Source: JAPOXR01 sp965116115 (GTDB lineage Bacteria > Pseudomonadota > Alphaproteobacteria > Rhodobacterales > Rhodobacteraceae). Taken from it: a stretch of DNA of 64,000 nt. Shown here piece by piece: positions 9,340-18,489 of this stretch. Position 1 is the stretch's first letter. Each line of letters starts with the position of its first letter. The position numbers and the translations under genes were made by a program. The notes under the pieces were generated by a model. The model worked only from the letters and a program-made list of their open reading frames with translations. It was not told where the DNA came from and did not search any database. The stretch spans positions 2,790,001 to 2,854,000 of the forward strand of contig OZ220486.1 of assembly GCA_965116115.1 (NCBI GenBank), in the 5' to 3' direction.

Positions 9340-10704
9340 GTAGTCTGTCATTTTTATATTGACAGCTACAGGGAATGCAGTTTGATGCGCGCGTCTTCGG
9401 CGGTGAACCGCTGTTTGACCGGGGCCGGGTCGGCGTTGCGCGCTTTTTCCCATGCCGAAACCTCGCGGCAGAGCGTCTTCCGGTCGGGAATGCGCCGGGA
9501 CAGGCACTGACGGCTCAGCGCGCTGATTCCGCTCTCGGCGATGTTCAGCCAGCTGCCGTGTTTCGGCGTGTGATGAACTTCGAAGCGCTCGTAGAGCCTG
9601 CCCGCCTGCTCCGGCGGAAAAGCATGGTAAAGACTCGACAGCTTATGCGTGTTAAGGTTGGCTGTCACCAGCACGATTTTTTTGCCGGGGAAGTGAATAT
9701 CGGCGATATCCCTGAGGAGCTCGGCGAAATCTTTCTTCGTCCGGCGGTCGGTGATTTTGACATGCCCTGGCCCGCAAGCGGCGCATGAACCATGAACAGA
9801 TTCGCCGTCCCGTTGCGCTCGTATTCGCAGTCGAAGCGCGCCGGCCGGCCGGGAGCGGTCGGCAAAGCCGTGCGGACCTCCTTCGTCCGCTTTCTCAGAG
9901 CCTCGGCTGTGCAGACCAGGACCTCGTCCCCGCTGAACTTCCGCTGATAAACCCTGAGCACATCCTCCATCGAGCATGCGAAGTCGCCGCTGTTCTCCGC
10001 CGGAATGCACTGACACCGCGTAAGGTGCGGTTTCAAATCGTTTTTTTAATGTCCTCCTGACCGTCTCCCGGGAAATACTGTCAACGACATTCAACGCGAC
10101 CAGCCGCTCGCCGAGCAGCGCTGGCGGCTGTGAGGAACGCCCCTCGGGAGGTTCCGAACAGGCGATCATCGTCAGCTTCGCCTCGCCCTCGCCGTCAAGC
10201 TTCGGAGGAACGCGGTTCGAATGCGGCTTGCGCCTGAGGCCGCCATACCCTCCTCGACGAAACGCCGGCGGAGCCGCTCGACCGTCGCCGTGCCGACCCC
10301 GACAGAATCGGCGGCGTCGGCATCGGCGCACGCGCCGCTCTTCCGGTTCTCATCCGTGAGAAGAAGAATATGCGCCCGCCGCCGCCGCTCGGCCGAACCC
10401 CGGCCGGATGAAACGATCTCCTCTGATTCAGCCCGTTCATGATCTTCGAGCCGCACATGCTGTATCTTGCGTCCGATTTGTTCCTGCTGATCCGTCATAG
10501 CTTCCCGCCTCTTGTAATCGCCGCCGGCGCGAAACAGGCCTCAGCCGCTGGATTCCTGCTCAGAATCCGGCTGAAATACCCGGCCGACAGCATTTGTCTT
10601 CGTTCAGACTGAGGCTGCTGCTGCAACTTCAACGGAGCGTCAACACTGGAAATCAGGACGTCCGCCAAACCACGATTGCCATCATTATCACTGTGTCAGA
10701 CTAC
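9340..10704 (-). mobile_element. IS630-family element, copy 2
   Basis: The 1365-bp element has ends GTAGTCTGTC (9340) and GTGTCAGACTAC (ending 10704) and TA on each side (9338-9339, 10705-10706). It is inserted in the CTAG repeat at the right end of the CTAG element and gives the unbroken reference for copy 1. Confidence 0.9.
9366..10498 (-). pseudogene. IS630 transposase, degenerate, copy 2
   Basis: Three frames must be joined. ATG 10498 (MTDQQEQIGRKIQHVRLEDH) gives the helix-turn-helix part. The next frame has NVVDSISRETVRRTLKK. Then VYQRKFSGDEVLVC and RPARFDCEYERNGTANLFM lie in a third frame (9665-10036). VKITDRRTKKDFAELLRDIA, FPGKKIVL, LNTHKLSSLY and HHTPKHGSWLNIAE return to the second frame. 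The first catalytic Asp of the usual MDE is replaced (TAE) and DNLNTH reads ANLNTH, so two catalytic acids are gone. Frameshift and Asp loss are shared with copy 1, so the damage predates the last transposition or the copies moved in trans. Confidence 0.85.
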
Positions 10705-10706
10705 TA

Positions 10707-11152
10707 GTAAGCGGACACGGTCATCGGCGTCCGGCACCGGGGATCTCTGGTTTCGCTTGTCGACCGGGCGACGAAATTCACTTTGCTTCAACGGGTTGAG
10801 AGAAGGACGTCGTCTCTGGTCGGGGCTGCGGTCATCGATTGTCTGCGGCCGGTGTCCGGCATGACGCATGTGATCACGGCTGACAACGGCAAGGAATTCG
10901 CGGTGCATGCGGAGATTCCCCGGGCTCTCGGCGCCGGCTTTTACTTCGCCCGTACCGTTCACAGCAGCGGGGGTGGGCGGGCATACGAACGGCCTGGTAA
11001 GGGAACAGCTTCCGAAACCGACGGACTTCCGGACAGTCGATCCGGCCGAGGTCCGGAGGGTGCAGGACGCGCTCAATGACCGCCCCCGCCGCTGCCTGGG
11101 TTACCGGACCCCGGCGGAGGCTTTCCGCGAGGCTCAGGAAGCGGCCCCGGGG
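10707..11152 (+). pseudogene. IS30 transposase catalytic part, element alpha
   Basis: This continues IS30 alpha after the two nested insertions. It begins with a TAA in place of the Glu codon of GDWEADT, then encodes VIGVRHRGSLVSLVDRATKF, MTHVITADNGKEFA (catalytic Asp) and, after a frameshift near 10960, NDRPRRCLGYRTPAEAFRE. The same TAA occurs in the IS30 copy at 52961. The fragment ends where the fold-back element starts. Confidence 0.82.
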
Positions 11153-11238
11153 CTATCAATATCTCATACTTAACTCCGATTTGACTGCGTGTCCTGAACC
11201 GGAACATTCAAATCCGCCTTCCGTGTCCTGAAGTTCGA
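11153..11238 (+). repeat. Left 86-bp inverted repeat of the fold-back element
   Basis: Pairs with 11859-11944. Roughly four-fifths of positions match, and the outer 11 bases (CTATCAATATC) are identical. Confidence 0.75.
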
Positions 11239-11395
11239 TTGAAATCCACTCCCCATGGCATAATCCACGGTTGATGGAAACATCGTGGCGGCTGACGGCA
11301 TACTTGCCGCGAAATGCGATCTGCAGCGCCTGGAATTTCCATGTCCATGAAAACAAAGGGGTTCCCTCACCCGGCGACAAACCCCGGCCGGCCGG

Positions 11396-11858
11396 AGATC
11401 AGTCGCGGCACCGGTTAAACTCCAGAATGCGCCGCTTCATCCGCAGACCGCGACCGAGGCGGATCTATATGCCATACGCGGATCAAGCGGGTGCGACACT
11501 CTCCATGATGAAAACGGAGGGAAGCGCATGCCGTCGGGCTTTAACCGCTTGACCCAGCATTACCGTTGCCGGCTTCAGGCGCTGAAGAAAAGCGGTTTCC
11601 CGCAAAAAAGCATCGCAGCGGAGATCGGCTGTTCGCAGTCGACGACGAGCCGCGGACTCGCCCGCGGGCTGCCGCCGCCGCTGGTCGCAGGAGCTGGCCG
11701 AAACCCGGCGGCGTGAGGCTTCGCCGGTTCCCCGCAGGATGTCGCCGATGCGCTGGGGATCATCGGGAAATGTCTGATGTCCGGACAAACCCGCGGCAGA
11801 CTTCGGGCCGCTCAGCGGAAGCGGGGATCATGACGGTGAGTCCGACATGGATTCACCG
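11396..11858 (+). mobile_element. IS30-family 5' fragment (beta) inside the fold-back element
   Basis: From AAACTCC to the right repeat the sequence follows the first 450 bp of the IS30 copy at 52328. It includes the start MPSGFNRLTQHYRCRLQALK at 11528 and KSGFPQKSIAAEIGCSQST, the helix-turn-helix domain. Small indels after CSQST break the frame. The rest of the element is missing. Confidence 0.8.
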
Positions 11859-11944
11859 TCGAACTTCAGGATATGGAAAGCGGATTCTCATGTTTCGGTT
11901 CGGGATGCGCAATCAAGTAAGAGTTAAGTATGTGATATTGATAG
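11859..11944 (-). repeat. Right 86-bp inverted repeat of the fold-back element
   Basis: Inverse partner of 11153-11238. It begins TCGAACTTCAGG at the inner side and ends in GATATTGATAG next to ACCCGGGG. Confidence 0.75.
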
Positions 11945-12205
11945 ACCCGGGGGGATGAGCCTTTTGACGCCCCTGCCCGCTGAAACCGCCTGGGGGCCGC
12001 TTGAAAGCGGCCGAACTGGACGATCCGGCCGCCGCTCAACCCCGGCTAGCGGCTGGATCACGCCGGATTCCCGCCCTTCTCACGACCGGCAACCCTCGGA
12101 AACACATTTGACGGGCACTTGCAGTATCTGCTACATCTTGATTCTGACAGAGAGCCGCCGGCTGAACCCGGTGATGCATTTCATAGTTGTACGGGCCTAC
12201 AAGGG
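11945..12205 (+). mobile_element. IS30 alpha, 3' non-coding end
   Basis: After the fold-back element the sequence matches the last 250 bp of the IS30 copy at 53413-53653, including CTGACAGAGAGCCGCCGGCT and the terminal GATGCATTTCATAGTTGTACGG. No gene lies here. Confidence 0.8.
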
Positions 12206-12876
12206 GATAGATGTCATAGATCACAAGCGGTTTTGCCAGATACTTCGACAATTATTCTGCAGTATTATCAGTATGTTGGGCTGAAAAACGCCTCCTCCCG
12301 CACATTTTTTCTGCGGGAACCGAAAGGCCGTGCATACGATTTGTAAATTGAGCCTTATTTTATAGTCCGCCCCCGGACAGAACCTTGCCCCGTTTTCGAC
12401 AGCTATGACGGCAATTTCGCTCACAGCAATCATGCGGCGGCATATTGCCTCGGCAAGTCCCCGCCGGCGTTCCCAGCCAGTTCAAGAGATTAATCGAACC
12501 GTGTGAGCATAAGCGCAGCATGGAAATACGGACGGCGGCAATGGCCGCAGACCGCCCAAAGAGCAGTTCGATTGCCAACGGCCTTGAAGAGCCGGCGCCT
12601 GTCGTGTCTTCCGTGATTCACCGGCGACATCGGACAGCGCACACCGCCCCCGAAACACAATCCGAGCCGTCAAACAACTCACCGCCCGAACCGGTTTAAT
12701 ACCTCGCCGGCAAGATCCACATCCGGCATGAACAACCCAAGCGGAAGACACGAAAATGTCAGAGGCTCATCCGCAACAGGACACGGCGGACGAATACCCA
12801 GAGCGGGAAAAGGACTCCGCCAGCGGGTGCCGCCGGTGCCGGAAACAGCGCCCGCAGAAGCCCGGCGGCCTTTGGT
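12206..12876. other. Gap between the IS pile and the autotransporter gene
   Basis: Less GC-rich at 12240-12370, then typical background. Short open frames on both strands lack ribosome-binding sites and motifs. I see no convincing terminator stem directly after the autotransporter stop at 12877. Confidence 0.4.
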
Positions 12877-15498
12877 TCAGAAGCGGAAATTCAGTCCGAT
12901 ACTGCCGCCGAAGTCGGAGTTGCCGCCGCCGGCCGTCGCATAGTACGCCTCGCCGGACAGCGCTGTATCGTCGGCTAGCTTCAGCATGCCGCCTGCGCCC
13001 AGACGAACCCAAGTCGGCTTCACTTCAGCCATGAGCTTCGTGCCGGATGCCGTGACTTCACGCTCTGGCGCGAGCTCGTGCTCCAGATCCAGTGAGCCAT
13101 ATACCCTCAGATCCCGGTCTTCTCCGCCGCCGCCCGTCTCGGCCAGTGCCCCGAGGCGCACCTTCATGCTCTCGGCATTGCCGAGTTCGACCTTGCCGCG
13201 CCCCGGAACCCCCTCCAAGTCGTCAAAGGCGTCCGTCTTGACCGAAGAATAAGTGAAACCGCCGCGCGGCGTCACCCGCACGCCCTGCAGTTCCATCGGC
13301 TTGCCGGCTTCAAAACCGGCCGCGAAGCCGCTGCCCGACACCCCGGACCGGATCATCCCCTCGGTGTCCGACGTCAGCTCTATGCCGCTGAAACCAGTGT
13401 AGCTAAGGCGTCCGTCGAGGAAAAAACCGCCGTCGCCGCCGTGGGTCGCCGACAGGCTGACCCCGGTGCCGGATGCCTTGACGGAACCGCCGTTCTTCAC
13501 TTTAGCCTCGCTCTTGCGATGATACGCACTCACCCCTAGCCTCAGATTTTGATCAGACGGAAAATCGAAACCCGCCTCAAAACCTAACTGTTTGACGTCC
13601 CAGGACAGGGCCATGCCGTGAAAACCCCGGCCGGTGGACGAATCCGCCGCCGCTCGCTTGCCGCTGCCGGCGTCGGCACGGGCCCAGACGCCCTGACCGC
13701 TGCGCGGAACCGCCATGCGGGCACGATAGGGCGTCTGCGCGTTCAGACCTGAAAGGACCGACGGCAGAACCTCATAAAGCCGGGCGCGGTTGTCATAGAT
13801 CCGGGAGACGCCGCTCGCTGTGAACTCAGAACCACTGTCGGCCGCCGCCGTGAGCGTGGACGAGCGCCTTTCGGTGTAAATGGCTTTTCTCTCGCCGCGC
13901 ATGACGACCGTGTCTCCGACGCTGAGTTCTGCCGCCGGGCCGGTGGAACCGGTTCGGGTCTTGACGGTCACCGCAGCCGGAATCCGGCCGTCAATGCGGC
14001 CGACATAACCGTCCTCGTCCTTCTCAAGGATTAAGGTCACAGAACCAGCGTATTCGCTTATCTTGATGCCTGAGCCGGATTGCGCACCCAGATGCGCCTT
14101 GGGGCCGACCACGACCGTGCCGCCGCCGCCGTTCGAGGTGTCGCCCTCCTTCACCGCGATACGCAGACCTGCGTATTCGGAACCGTCGGAATCCGTCAAA
14201 CCTCCCATGACCTTGCCCCAGATGGTGACCTCGAACTTGCCGGCGCCTTCGTGACGCACCAGGATACCGTTTTTCATGGAAACAACTTCGCTGTTTTCCG
14301 ATACCGTGACCTTGATGCTGCCGCTTCCTTGGCTGAACAATGTCATTCCGTCGTCATCAGCGTGGATCTTGCCGCTGTGGGTGATCATGATTTCGCTTGT
14401 GCTGGAGGAGTTCTGGATATCAGCAGCTATACCGGTTGTGTCTGTTTCAATCACGCTGTCCGCTCCCGTCGTGACCGTGACTGCGCCTGTTCCCTTGTTG
14501 ACAACAGATATCGCATTGCCGTACGCGTCTATGCTGCCGTTGTGGGTGATCATGACTTTGCCTGTGCTGGCGGTTTCGGCGACGACATCTATTCCTGTGC
14601 CGCTTGCATCAATCATGCTGGCTGCCCCTGTCGTGACCGTGATGCCGCCGCCATCTTCGCCGTCAAGCAAGCCGTCAACCAATTTTATTCCGGTGCTCGC
14701 GTCTATCTTGCCGTTGTGGGTGATAACAGTACTGCCTAACGGACGGCTCCTCTTAAATGGAGTTAATGTTGGGCTTCCTGGCACCAATAATTGCATTTCG
14801 GGGGAATTATCGGAAGATATGCCTATTGCCTCTGTTTCGATCACGCTGTCCGCTCCCGTCGTGACCATGACACCGCCGTTTCCCCTTGCGAATAGATCTA
14901 ATCCATCGCCAACCGCTTTTATCTTGCCGTTGTGGTTGATCACGATGTCGCCCTCGTCCCAATCACCCACTGCGTTTTGGAAATCCACAAATATGCCTCT
15001 TGCATTTGTTTCGATAATGCTGTCCGCCCCCGTCGTGACCGTGATGTCGCCTTGTCCCTTGCGTTCAGCGAACACTCCAAAGAAGGTTGAGTAAATTTGA
15101 CCGTTGAGCGTGACGTCGACGTCGTTGGTGCCGGCTCCCTTAGCGATAAGGCTAAGACCGCCGTTGTTTGCATTTCCCTTCACCGGTCCCTCCTTCGTGC
15201 CGATCTTGGCATCAGCCTCAAGGGTCAGCGTCAGCCCCCCGGTCAGGCCGGCGCATCTAACTCGGGCCGTGTAATCAGCTTTCAGGGAAAGAGGGGTAGC
15301 GAATGTGACCGACGGCGTGGACGTGCAGGTCTGCGCCGACACGGGGGGGGGCAGCGCCGTAAGCACGGCTAAACCCGCAAGGACCGCGCCGGGCACCGCG
15401 AACCGAGCGGCCGGGCCAAGAAGTCCGCTCACCCTATCCGGCAACCGGAACGGGAAATATCCAATTGGCCACACATCAAGGAATGAATAATATTTCAT
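12877..15498 (-). CDS. Autotransporter (type Va secretion) with repeat passenger, possibly phase variable
   Basis: An 873-residue outer-membrane protein. I chose ATG 15498 (MKYYSFLDVWPIGYF) because AGGACT precedes it and a signal peptide follows: a hydrophobic stretch, then ALPPPVSAQTC with probable cleavage after VSA. Residues about 145-400 hold four or five repeats of about 55 residues built on VTTGADSVIET and ITHNGKIDA, typical of a beta-helix passenger. From about residue 595 (GQGVWARADAGSGK) to the end is an autotransporter beta-barrel, closing with GLNFRF, the usual terminal aromatic. The barrel would insert in the outer membrane and expose the passenger. A C9 run lies in codons 50-52 of the signal peptide region and a G10 run about 145 bp upstream of the start. 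The frame also extends upstream to 15711, but that extension has no signal-like sequence. The ligand is unknown. Confidence 0.87.
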   Translation of the reverse strand: MKYYSFLDVWPIGYFPFRLPDRVSGLLGPAARFAVPGAVLAGLAVLTALPPPVSAQTCTSTPSVTFATPLSLKADYTARVRCAGLTGGLTLTLEADAKIGTKEGPVKGNANNGGLSLIAKGAGTNDVDVTLNGQIYSTFFGVFAERKGQGDITVTTGADSIIETNARGIFVDFQNAVGDWDEGDIVINHNGKIKAVGDGLDLFARGNGGVMVTTGADSVIETEAIGISSDNSPEMQLLVPGSPTLTPFKRSRPLGSTVITHNGKIDASTGIKLVDGLLDGEDGGGITVTTGAASMIDASGTGIDVVAETASTGKVMITHNGSIDAYGNAISVVNKGTGAVTVTTGADSVIETDTTGIAADIQNSSSTSEIMITHSGKIHADDDGMTLFSQGSGSIKVTVSENSEVVSMKNGILVRHEGAGKFEVTIWGKVMGGLTDSDGSEYAGLRIAVKEGDTSNGGGGTVVVGPKAHLGAQSGSGIKISEYAGSVTLILEKDEDGYVGRIDGRIPAAVTVKTRTGSTGPAAELSVGDTVVMRGERKAIYTERRSSTLTAAADSGSEFTASGVSRIYDNRARLYEVLPSVLSGLNAQTPYRARMAVPRSGQGVWARADAGSGKRAAADSSTGRGFHGMALSWDVKQLGFEAGFDFPSDQNLRLGVSAYHRKSEAKVKNGGSVKASGTGVSLSATHGGDGGFFLDGRLSYTGFSGIELTSDTEGMIRSGVSGSGFAAGFEAGKPMELQGVRVTPRGGFTYSSVKTDAFDDLEGVPGRGKVELGNAESMKVRLGALAETGGGGEDRDLRVYGSLDLEHELAPEREVTASGTKLMAEVKPTWVRLGAGGMLKLADDTALSGEAYYATAGGGNSDFGGSIGLNFRF
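14280..15075 (-). repeat. Tandem passenger repeats of the autotransporter
   Basis: Four to five copies of a unit of about 55 codons. The protein motif is VTVTTGADSVIET, a variable part, then ITHNGKI, then a G-rich turn. At DNA level blocks such as CTGTCCGCTCCCGTCGTGAC recur near 14457 and 14846 and with slight change near 15021, so recombination could change repeat number. Confidence 0.8.
15343..15351 (-). repeat. C9 homopolymer tract in the signal-peptide region of the autotransporter
   Basis: Nine G on the plus strand equal nine C on the coding strand, read as three Pro codons in ALPPPVSA. Gain or loss of one base would put the gene out of frame and stop translation early. The present length is in frame. 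Confidence 0.85.
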
Positions 15499-15643
15499 AG
15501 TCCTGTTTCCCTTTGCGATTCCTCCAAACCCCGCAACGGCAATCAATCTGGCAAACACACGAACATCCATTTCAATTGCAGCTGCCAGGCCAGACAGTTC
15601 TGTTCTAACCGATAATATAAGCAAATGGCATGAAGTTAAAGTG

Positions 15644-15653
15644 CCCCCCCCCC
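15644..15653 (-). repeat. G10 homopolymer tract upstream of the autotransporter
   Basis: Ten C on the plus strand (ten G on the coding strand), followed by CT-rich sequence. It lies 146 bp before ATG 15498, where length change could alter promoter spacing. I cannot place -35 and -10 boxes with certainty. Confidence 0.7.
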
Positions 15654-15739
15654 TCCTTTTTTGCCGATCCGCACCGAAATACGTACATTGTTGCATTTGC
15701 GCACACTGCACGGCGATAAGCCTCGTTTTTCCAAGCCTT

Positions 15740-16272
15740 CATCTGATATCGCAGTTACTCGGCCAACCGGGGCAGGCAAGCCCGGGCGCGGCTTCTGTCA
15801 GAATCCGCCCGGATTCCGGCGCCGCGGACATCGCCTGCGGCACGCGCCGCAAGGAAATTCCTGCCCGGCAGCCCGCAGCGGCAAAGCAGATGCCGGCTGG
15901 CCTGCCGTGTACGGACGACACGATCCAGTACCGCATCCGACCGCCGGGTCATGGCGCCGGCCTTCGGGATGATGACTTTCCATCATCGATTCCCAGCGTC
16001 GCCCGTCGGCGTCGGAGACCAGGTCAAGACTGGTCTCGCCGAGGTACGCCAGCGAGTAGGCCGGGTCGGTGTCGGGCCAGTCGTCGGCGGGGCGGATGAC
16101 CCTGTCACCGGGCGCTGCCGCCGGGGGCAGTGAAACGCCGACACGGTCGGCCAGTTTGCCAAGGATGCCGCGGGCGGAGCTGAGGTTCGGCTTTCCGTTG
16201 ATGTCATGCCAACGCTCGCGTTCACACAGCCCGCGGACAAGCGATGTCCGGAACGGCCGCTGTCAACGCAGG
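15740..16272 (-). pseudogene. Transposase-like fragment with a DruA-like (DUF4338-type) N-terminal region
   Basis: On the minus strand, pieces in different frames read TSLVRGLCERERWHDINGKP and SARGILGKLADRVGVSLPPA near 16150-16260, then DWPDTDPAYSLAYLGETSLD, RRWESMMESHHPEG near 15975, and RYWIVSSVHGRPAGICFAAA near 15870. I recall this order from proteins with a DUF4338/DruA-like N-terminus that carry a DDE-transposase part. The frame breaks at least twice and the downstream part is absent, so it is a relic. Family assignment is from memory of motifs and is moderate. Confidence 0.45.
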
Positions 16273-16284
16273 CTGCCCTGAACG

Positions 16285-16398
16285 ATTCGACCGGCGGCCC
16301 TCGGAAACGCATTTGCCGGGCATCTGCTGCATCTGCTACAGCTTGATTCCGATAGAGAACCGCCGGCTGATCTCGGTGATGCATTTCATAGTTGTACG
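16285..16398 (+). mobile_element. IS30 3'-end fragment (delta)
   Basis: Matches the last 110 bp of the IS30 copies at 12090-12200 and 53545-53653, including GAGAACCGCCGGCTGATC and the end GATGCATTTCATAGTTGTACGG. It is a solo end left after deletion. Confidence 0.75.
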
Positions 16399-16435
16399 GA
16401 CGTAATATATGTGAGTGTCAGAATTTATCTGAAGC

Positions 16436-16467
16436 CGCAGTCGAATTGTCCTTAATATTCGGCTGCG
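16436..16467 (+). promoter_or_regulatory. Stem-loop in the leader of the flavin monooxygenase gene
   Basis: CGCAGTCGAAT (16436-16446) pairs with ATTCGGCTGCG (16457-16467) with one mismatch around a 10-base loop, 60 bp before the start at 16527. No U-tract follows, so it is not a clear terminator. It may affect leader RNA folding or be a protein site. Confidence 0.35.
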
Positions 16468-16526
16468 CAGGTCGGAACGGCACGGCCTGCGGAAGAAGAA
16501 AGTTCACAAACCAACTTTGAGAGGAT

Positions 16527-18323
16527 ATGATGGAAGCACACGCACCGAACGGAGTAGTCACTGCTTGGCTGGAAAGACTGGAGAACGTCTTGTCCAAGGA
16601 TGGAGAAGCCGCCGCCGCGCTTTTTCAGGAAGAAGGCTACTGGCGGGATCTGATCAGCCACACTTGGAACATCAAGACGATGGAGGGGCGCAGGCAGATT
16701 GCCGAGATGGTCGACGCGGTCGCCGGAGACATCAAACCCTCCAATTTCACCCTGCGCGGAGACGCCTCATCGGCTGACGGGATTACTGAAGGCTGGTTCG
16801 ATTTCGAGACGGCTCATGGGCGCGGCGAGGGACATGTAAGAATAACCGACAAAGGAGCATGGACATTTCTGACCGCGCTCAAGGAGATCAAGGGCCACGA
16901 AGAAGCGAAAGGCCCCGCCCGGGATCTCGGCGTCGCGCATGGCCAGCAGCAGGGCCGTCTGACATGGAAAGAACAGCAGGAGAAAGAAGCCGCAGAACTG
17001 GGTTACAGCGAACAGCCTTATGTGGTCGTTATCGGGGGCGGTCAAGGCGGAATCGGCCTTGGCGCCCGCCTCCGCCGCCTCGGCGTGCCGACAATCATCA
17101 TCGAGAAGAACGAACGCCCGGGCGACAGCTGGCGCAACCGCTATAAGTCGCTCTGCCTGCATGACCCGGTCTGGTACGACCATCTGCCCTACCTCCCTTT
17201 CCCCGACCACTGGCCTGTTTTCAGCCCCAAGGACAAAATCGGCGACTGGCTGGAGAGCTATACCAAAATCATGGAGCTTAACTACTGGACCAAGTCTGCG
17301 GCCAAATCCGCCAAGCGTGATGAAGTGTCCGGAACATGGACTGTCGAAGTAGAACGCGATGGCCGGGCAATCACCCTGCGCCCCAAGCAGCTGGTGCTCG
17401 CCACCGGCATGTCAGGAATCCCGAACATGCCTGATATCCCGGGAACAAAAAGGTTCAAAGGCGATCTGTGCCACTCCTCAACGCACCCGGGCGCTGAGGC
17501 CTACAAGGGATCAGGAAAAAAGGCGGTGGTAATTGGATCAAACAACTCGTCCCATGACATCTGCCAAGATTTCTGGGAACAAGGCGTCGATGTGACAATG
17601 GTCCAGAGATCCTCGACTCATGTCGTCCGCTCCGAAACGCTCATGGAGCTGGCGCTGGGCGACCTTTACTCCGAACGAGCGCTGAGCAACGGAATCACAA
17701 CCCACAAGGCTGACATGATCTTTGCTTCGCTTCCCTATAAGGCTCTTCCGCCGCTGCAGATGCCCGTCTACGACGCGGCGGCGGAAAAAGACAAAGATCT
17801 GCTGGATGGGCTGCGCAGGGCGGGCTTCATGCTCGACCAAGGCGAAGATGGCTCCGGCCTGTTCATGAAGTATCTGCGCCGCGGCTCAGGCTATTACATC
17901 GACGTGGGCGCAAGCCAGTTGATCGCCGACGGCAAGATAAGACTTAAGACGGGACAGATCAACGAGGTGGTTGAAGATGGCGTTATCGTGGCCGGCGAGA
18001 AGATCGCAGCGGATGTCGTAGTCTTTGCAACGGGTTATGGTTCCATGAACGGCTGGGCAGAGCAGCTGATCGGAAAGGACGTGGCTGACAGCGTGGGCAA
18101 GTGCTGGGGCTTGGGATCAGGCACTTCCAAGGATCCGGGGCCTTGGGAAGGAGAGCTCCGCAATATGTGGAAGCCGACCCGACAGGAAGCGCTCTGGTTC
18201 CATGGCGGAAACCTGCACCAGTCACGCCACTATTCCATTTATTTAGCCCTGCAGCTCAAGGCGCGGATGGAAGGGATCCCGACGCCCGTCTACGGAATGC
18301 CGGAAGTCCATCACCTGAGTTGA
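16527..18323 (+). CDS. Flavin-containing monooxygenase with N-terminal NTF2-like domain
   Basis: A 598-residue cytosolic enzyme expected to use FAD, NADPH and O2 to hydroxylate a soft nucleophile or to do a Baeyer-Villiger oxidation. The ATG is preceded by GAGAGGAT. Residues 1 to about 130 look like a SnoaL/NTF2-like domain (WNIKTMEGRRQIAEMVDAV, GWFDFET). The FAD site is VVVIGGGQGGIGLGARL at about 165-181. An FMO-type motif F-x-G-x3-H occurs as FKGDLCHSSTHPG near 311-323, and a second nucleotide-binding turn as KAVVIGSNNSSHDI near 332. VVVFATGYGSMNGW near 495 is the usual ATG motif. It resembles the long bacterial FMO group related to plant YUCCA enzymes. It stands alone downstream of an IS30 relic, so context does not give the substrate. 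Confidence 0.85.
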   Translation: MMEAHAPNGVVTAWLERLENVLSKDGEAAAALFQEEGYWRDLISHTWNIKTMEGRRQIAEMVDAVAGDIKPSNFTLRGDASSADGITEGWFDFETAHGRGEGHVRITDKGAWTFLTALKEIKGHEEAKGPARDLGVAHGQQQGRLTWKEQQEKEAAELGYSEQPYVVVIGGGQGGIGLGARLRRLGVPTIIIEKNERPGDSWRNRYKSLCLHDPVWYDHLPYLPFPDHWPVFSPKDKIGDWLESYTKIMELNYWTKSAAKSAKRDEVSGTWTVEVERDGRAITLRPKQLVLATGMSGIPNMPDIPGTKRFKGDLCHSSTHPGAEAYKGSGKKAVVIGSNNSSHDICQDFWEQGVDVTMVQRSSTHVVRSETLMELALGDLYSERALSNGITTHKADMIFASLPYKALPPLQMPVYDAAAEKDKDLLDGLRRAGFMLDQGEDGSGLFMKYLRRGSGYYIDVGASQLIADGKIRLKTGQINEVVEDGVIVAGEKIAADVVVFATGYGSMNGWAEQLIGKDVADSVGKCWGLGSGTSKDPGPWEGELRNMWKPTRQEALWFHGGNLHQSRHYSIYLALQLKARMEGIPTPVYGMPEVHHLS

Positions 18324-18489
18324 TGGCGGCGGCAGCGAGTTCAGCGACAATAAATTTGCAGCAACACAACATTCAGAGTGATTGTCAGAACACATGAGGC
18401 CGCTCGGCTGCCGGGAACGCAAGCAGGCCCGCAGCCAAGCGGCGACTTGCAACATGCAGGCCTATCAAGGTATTGTCCACCCCAGCTAT

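Larger units (their letters stand above)
11153..11944. mobile_element. Fold-back element with 86-bp imperfect inverted repeats, inserted in IS30 alpha
   Basis: The left repeat (11153-11238) begins CTATCAATATCTCATACTTA. The inverse of the right repeat (11859-11944) begins CTATCAATATCACATACTTA, and about four in five positions match over 86 bp, ending in TCCTGAAGTTCGA. CCCGGGG is present at both outer flanks as a possible target duplication. IS30 alpha continues on each side (to 11152, from 11945). The inside holds about 160 bp of unknown sequence and a 5' fragment of another IS30. I see no intact transposase, so it was probably moved in trans. Confidence 0.7.

Noticed and set aside
11170..11391. 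A 66-74-codon minus-strand frame inside the fold-back element
   Set aside because: Much of it is the inverted repeat itself, and no start signal or motif is visible.
15499..15711. A longer start for the autotransporter at 15711
   Set aside because: The extra 71 residues have no signal-peptide character and run through the G10 tract. ATG 15498 has a better ribosome-binding site directly before the signal peptide.
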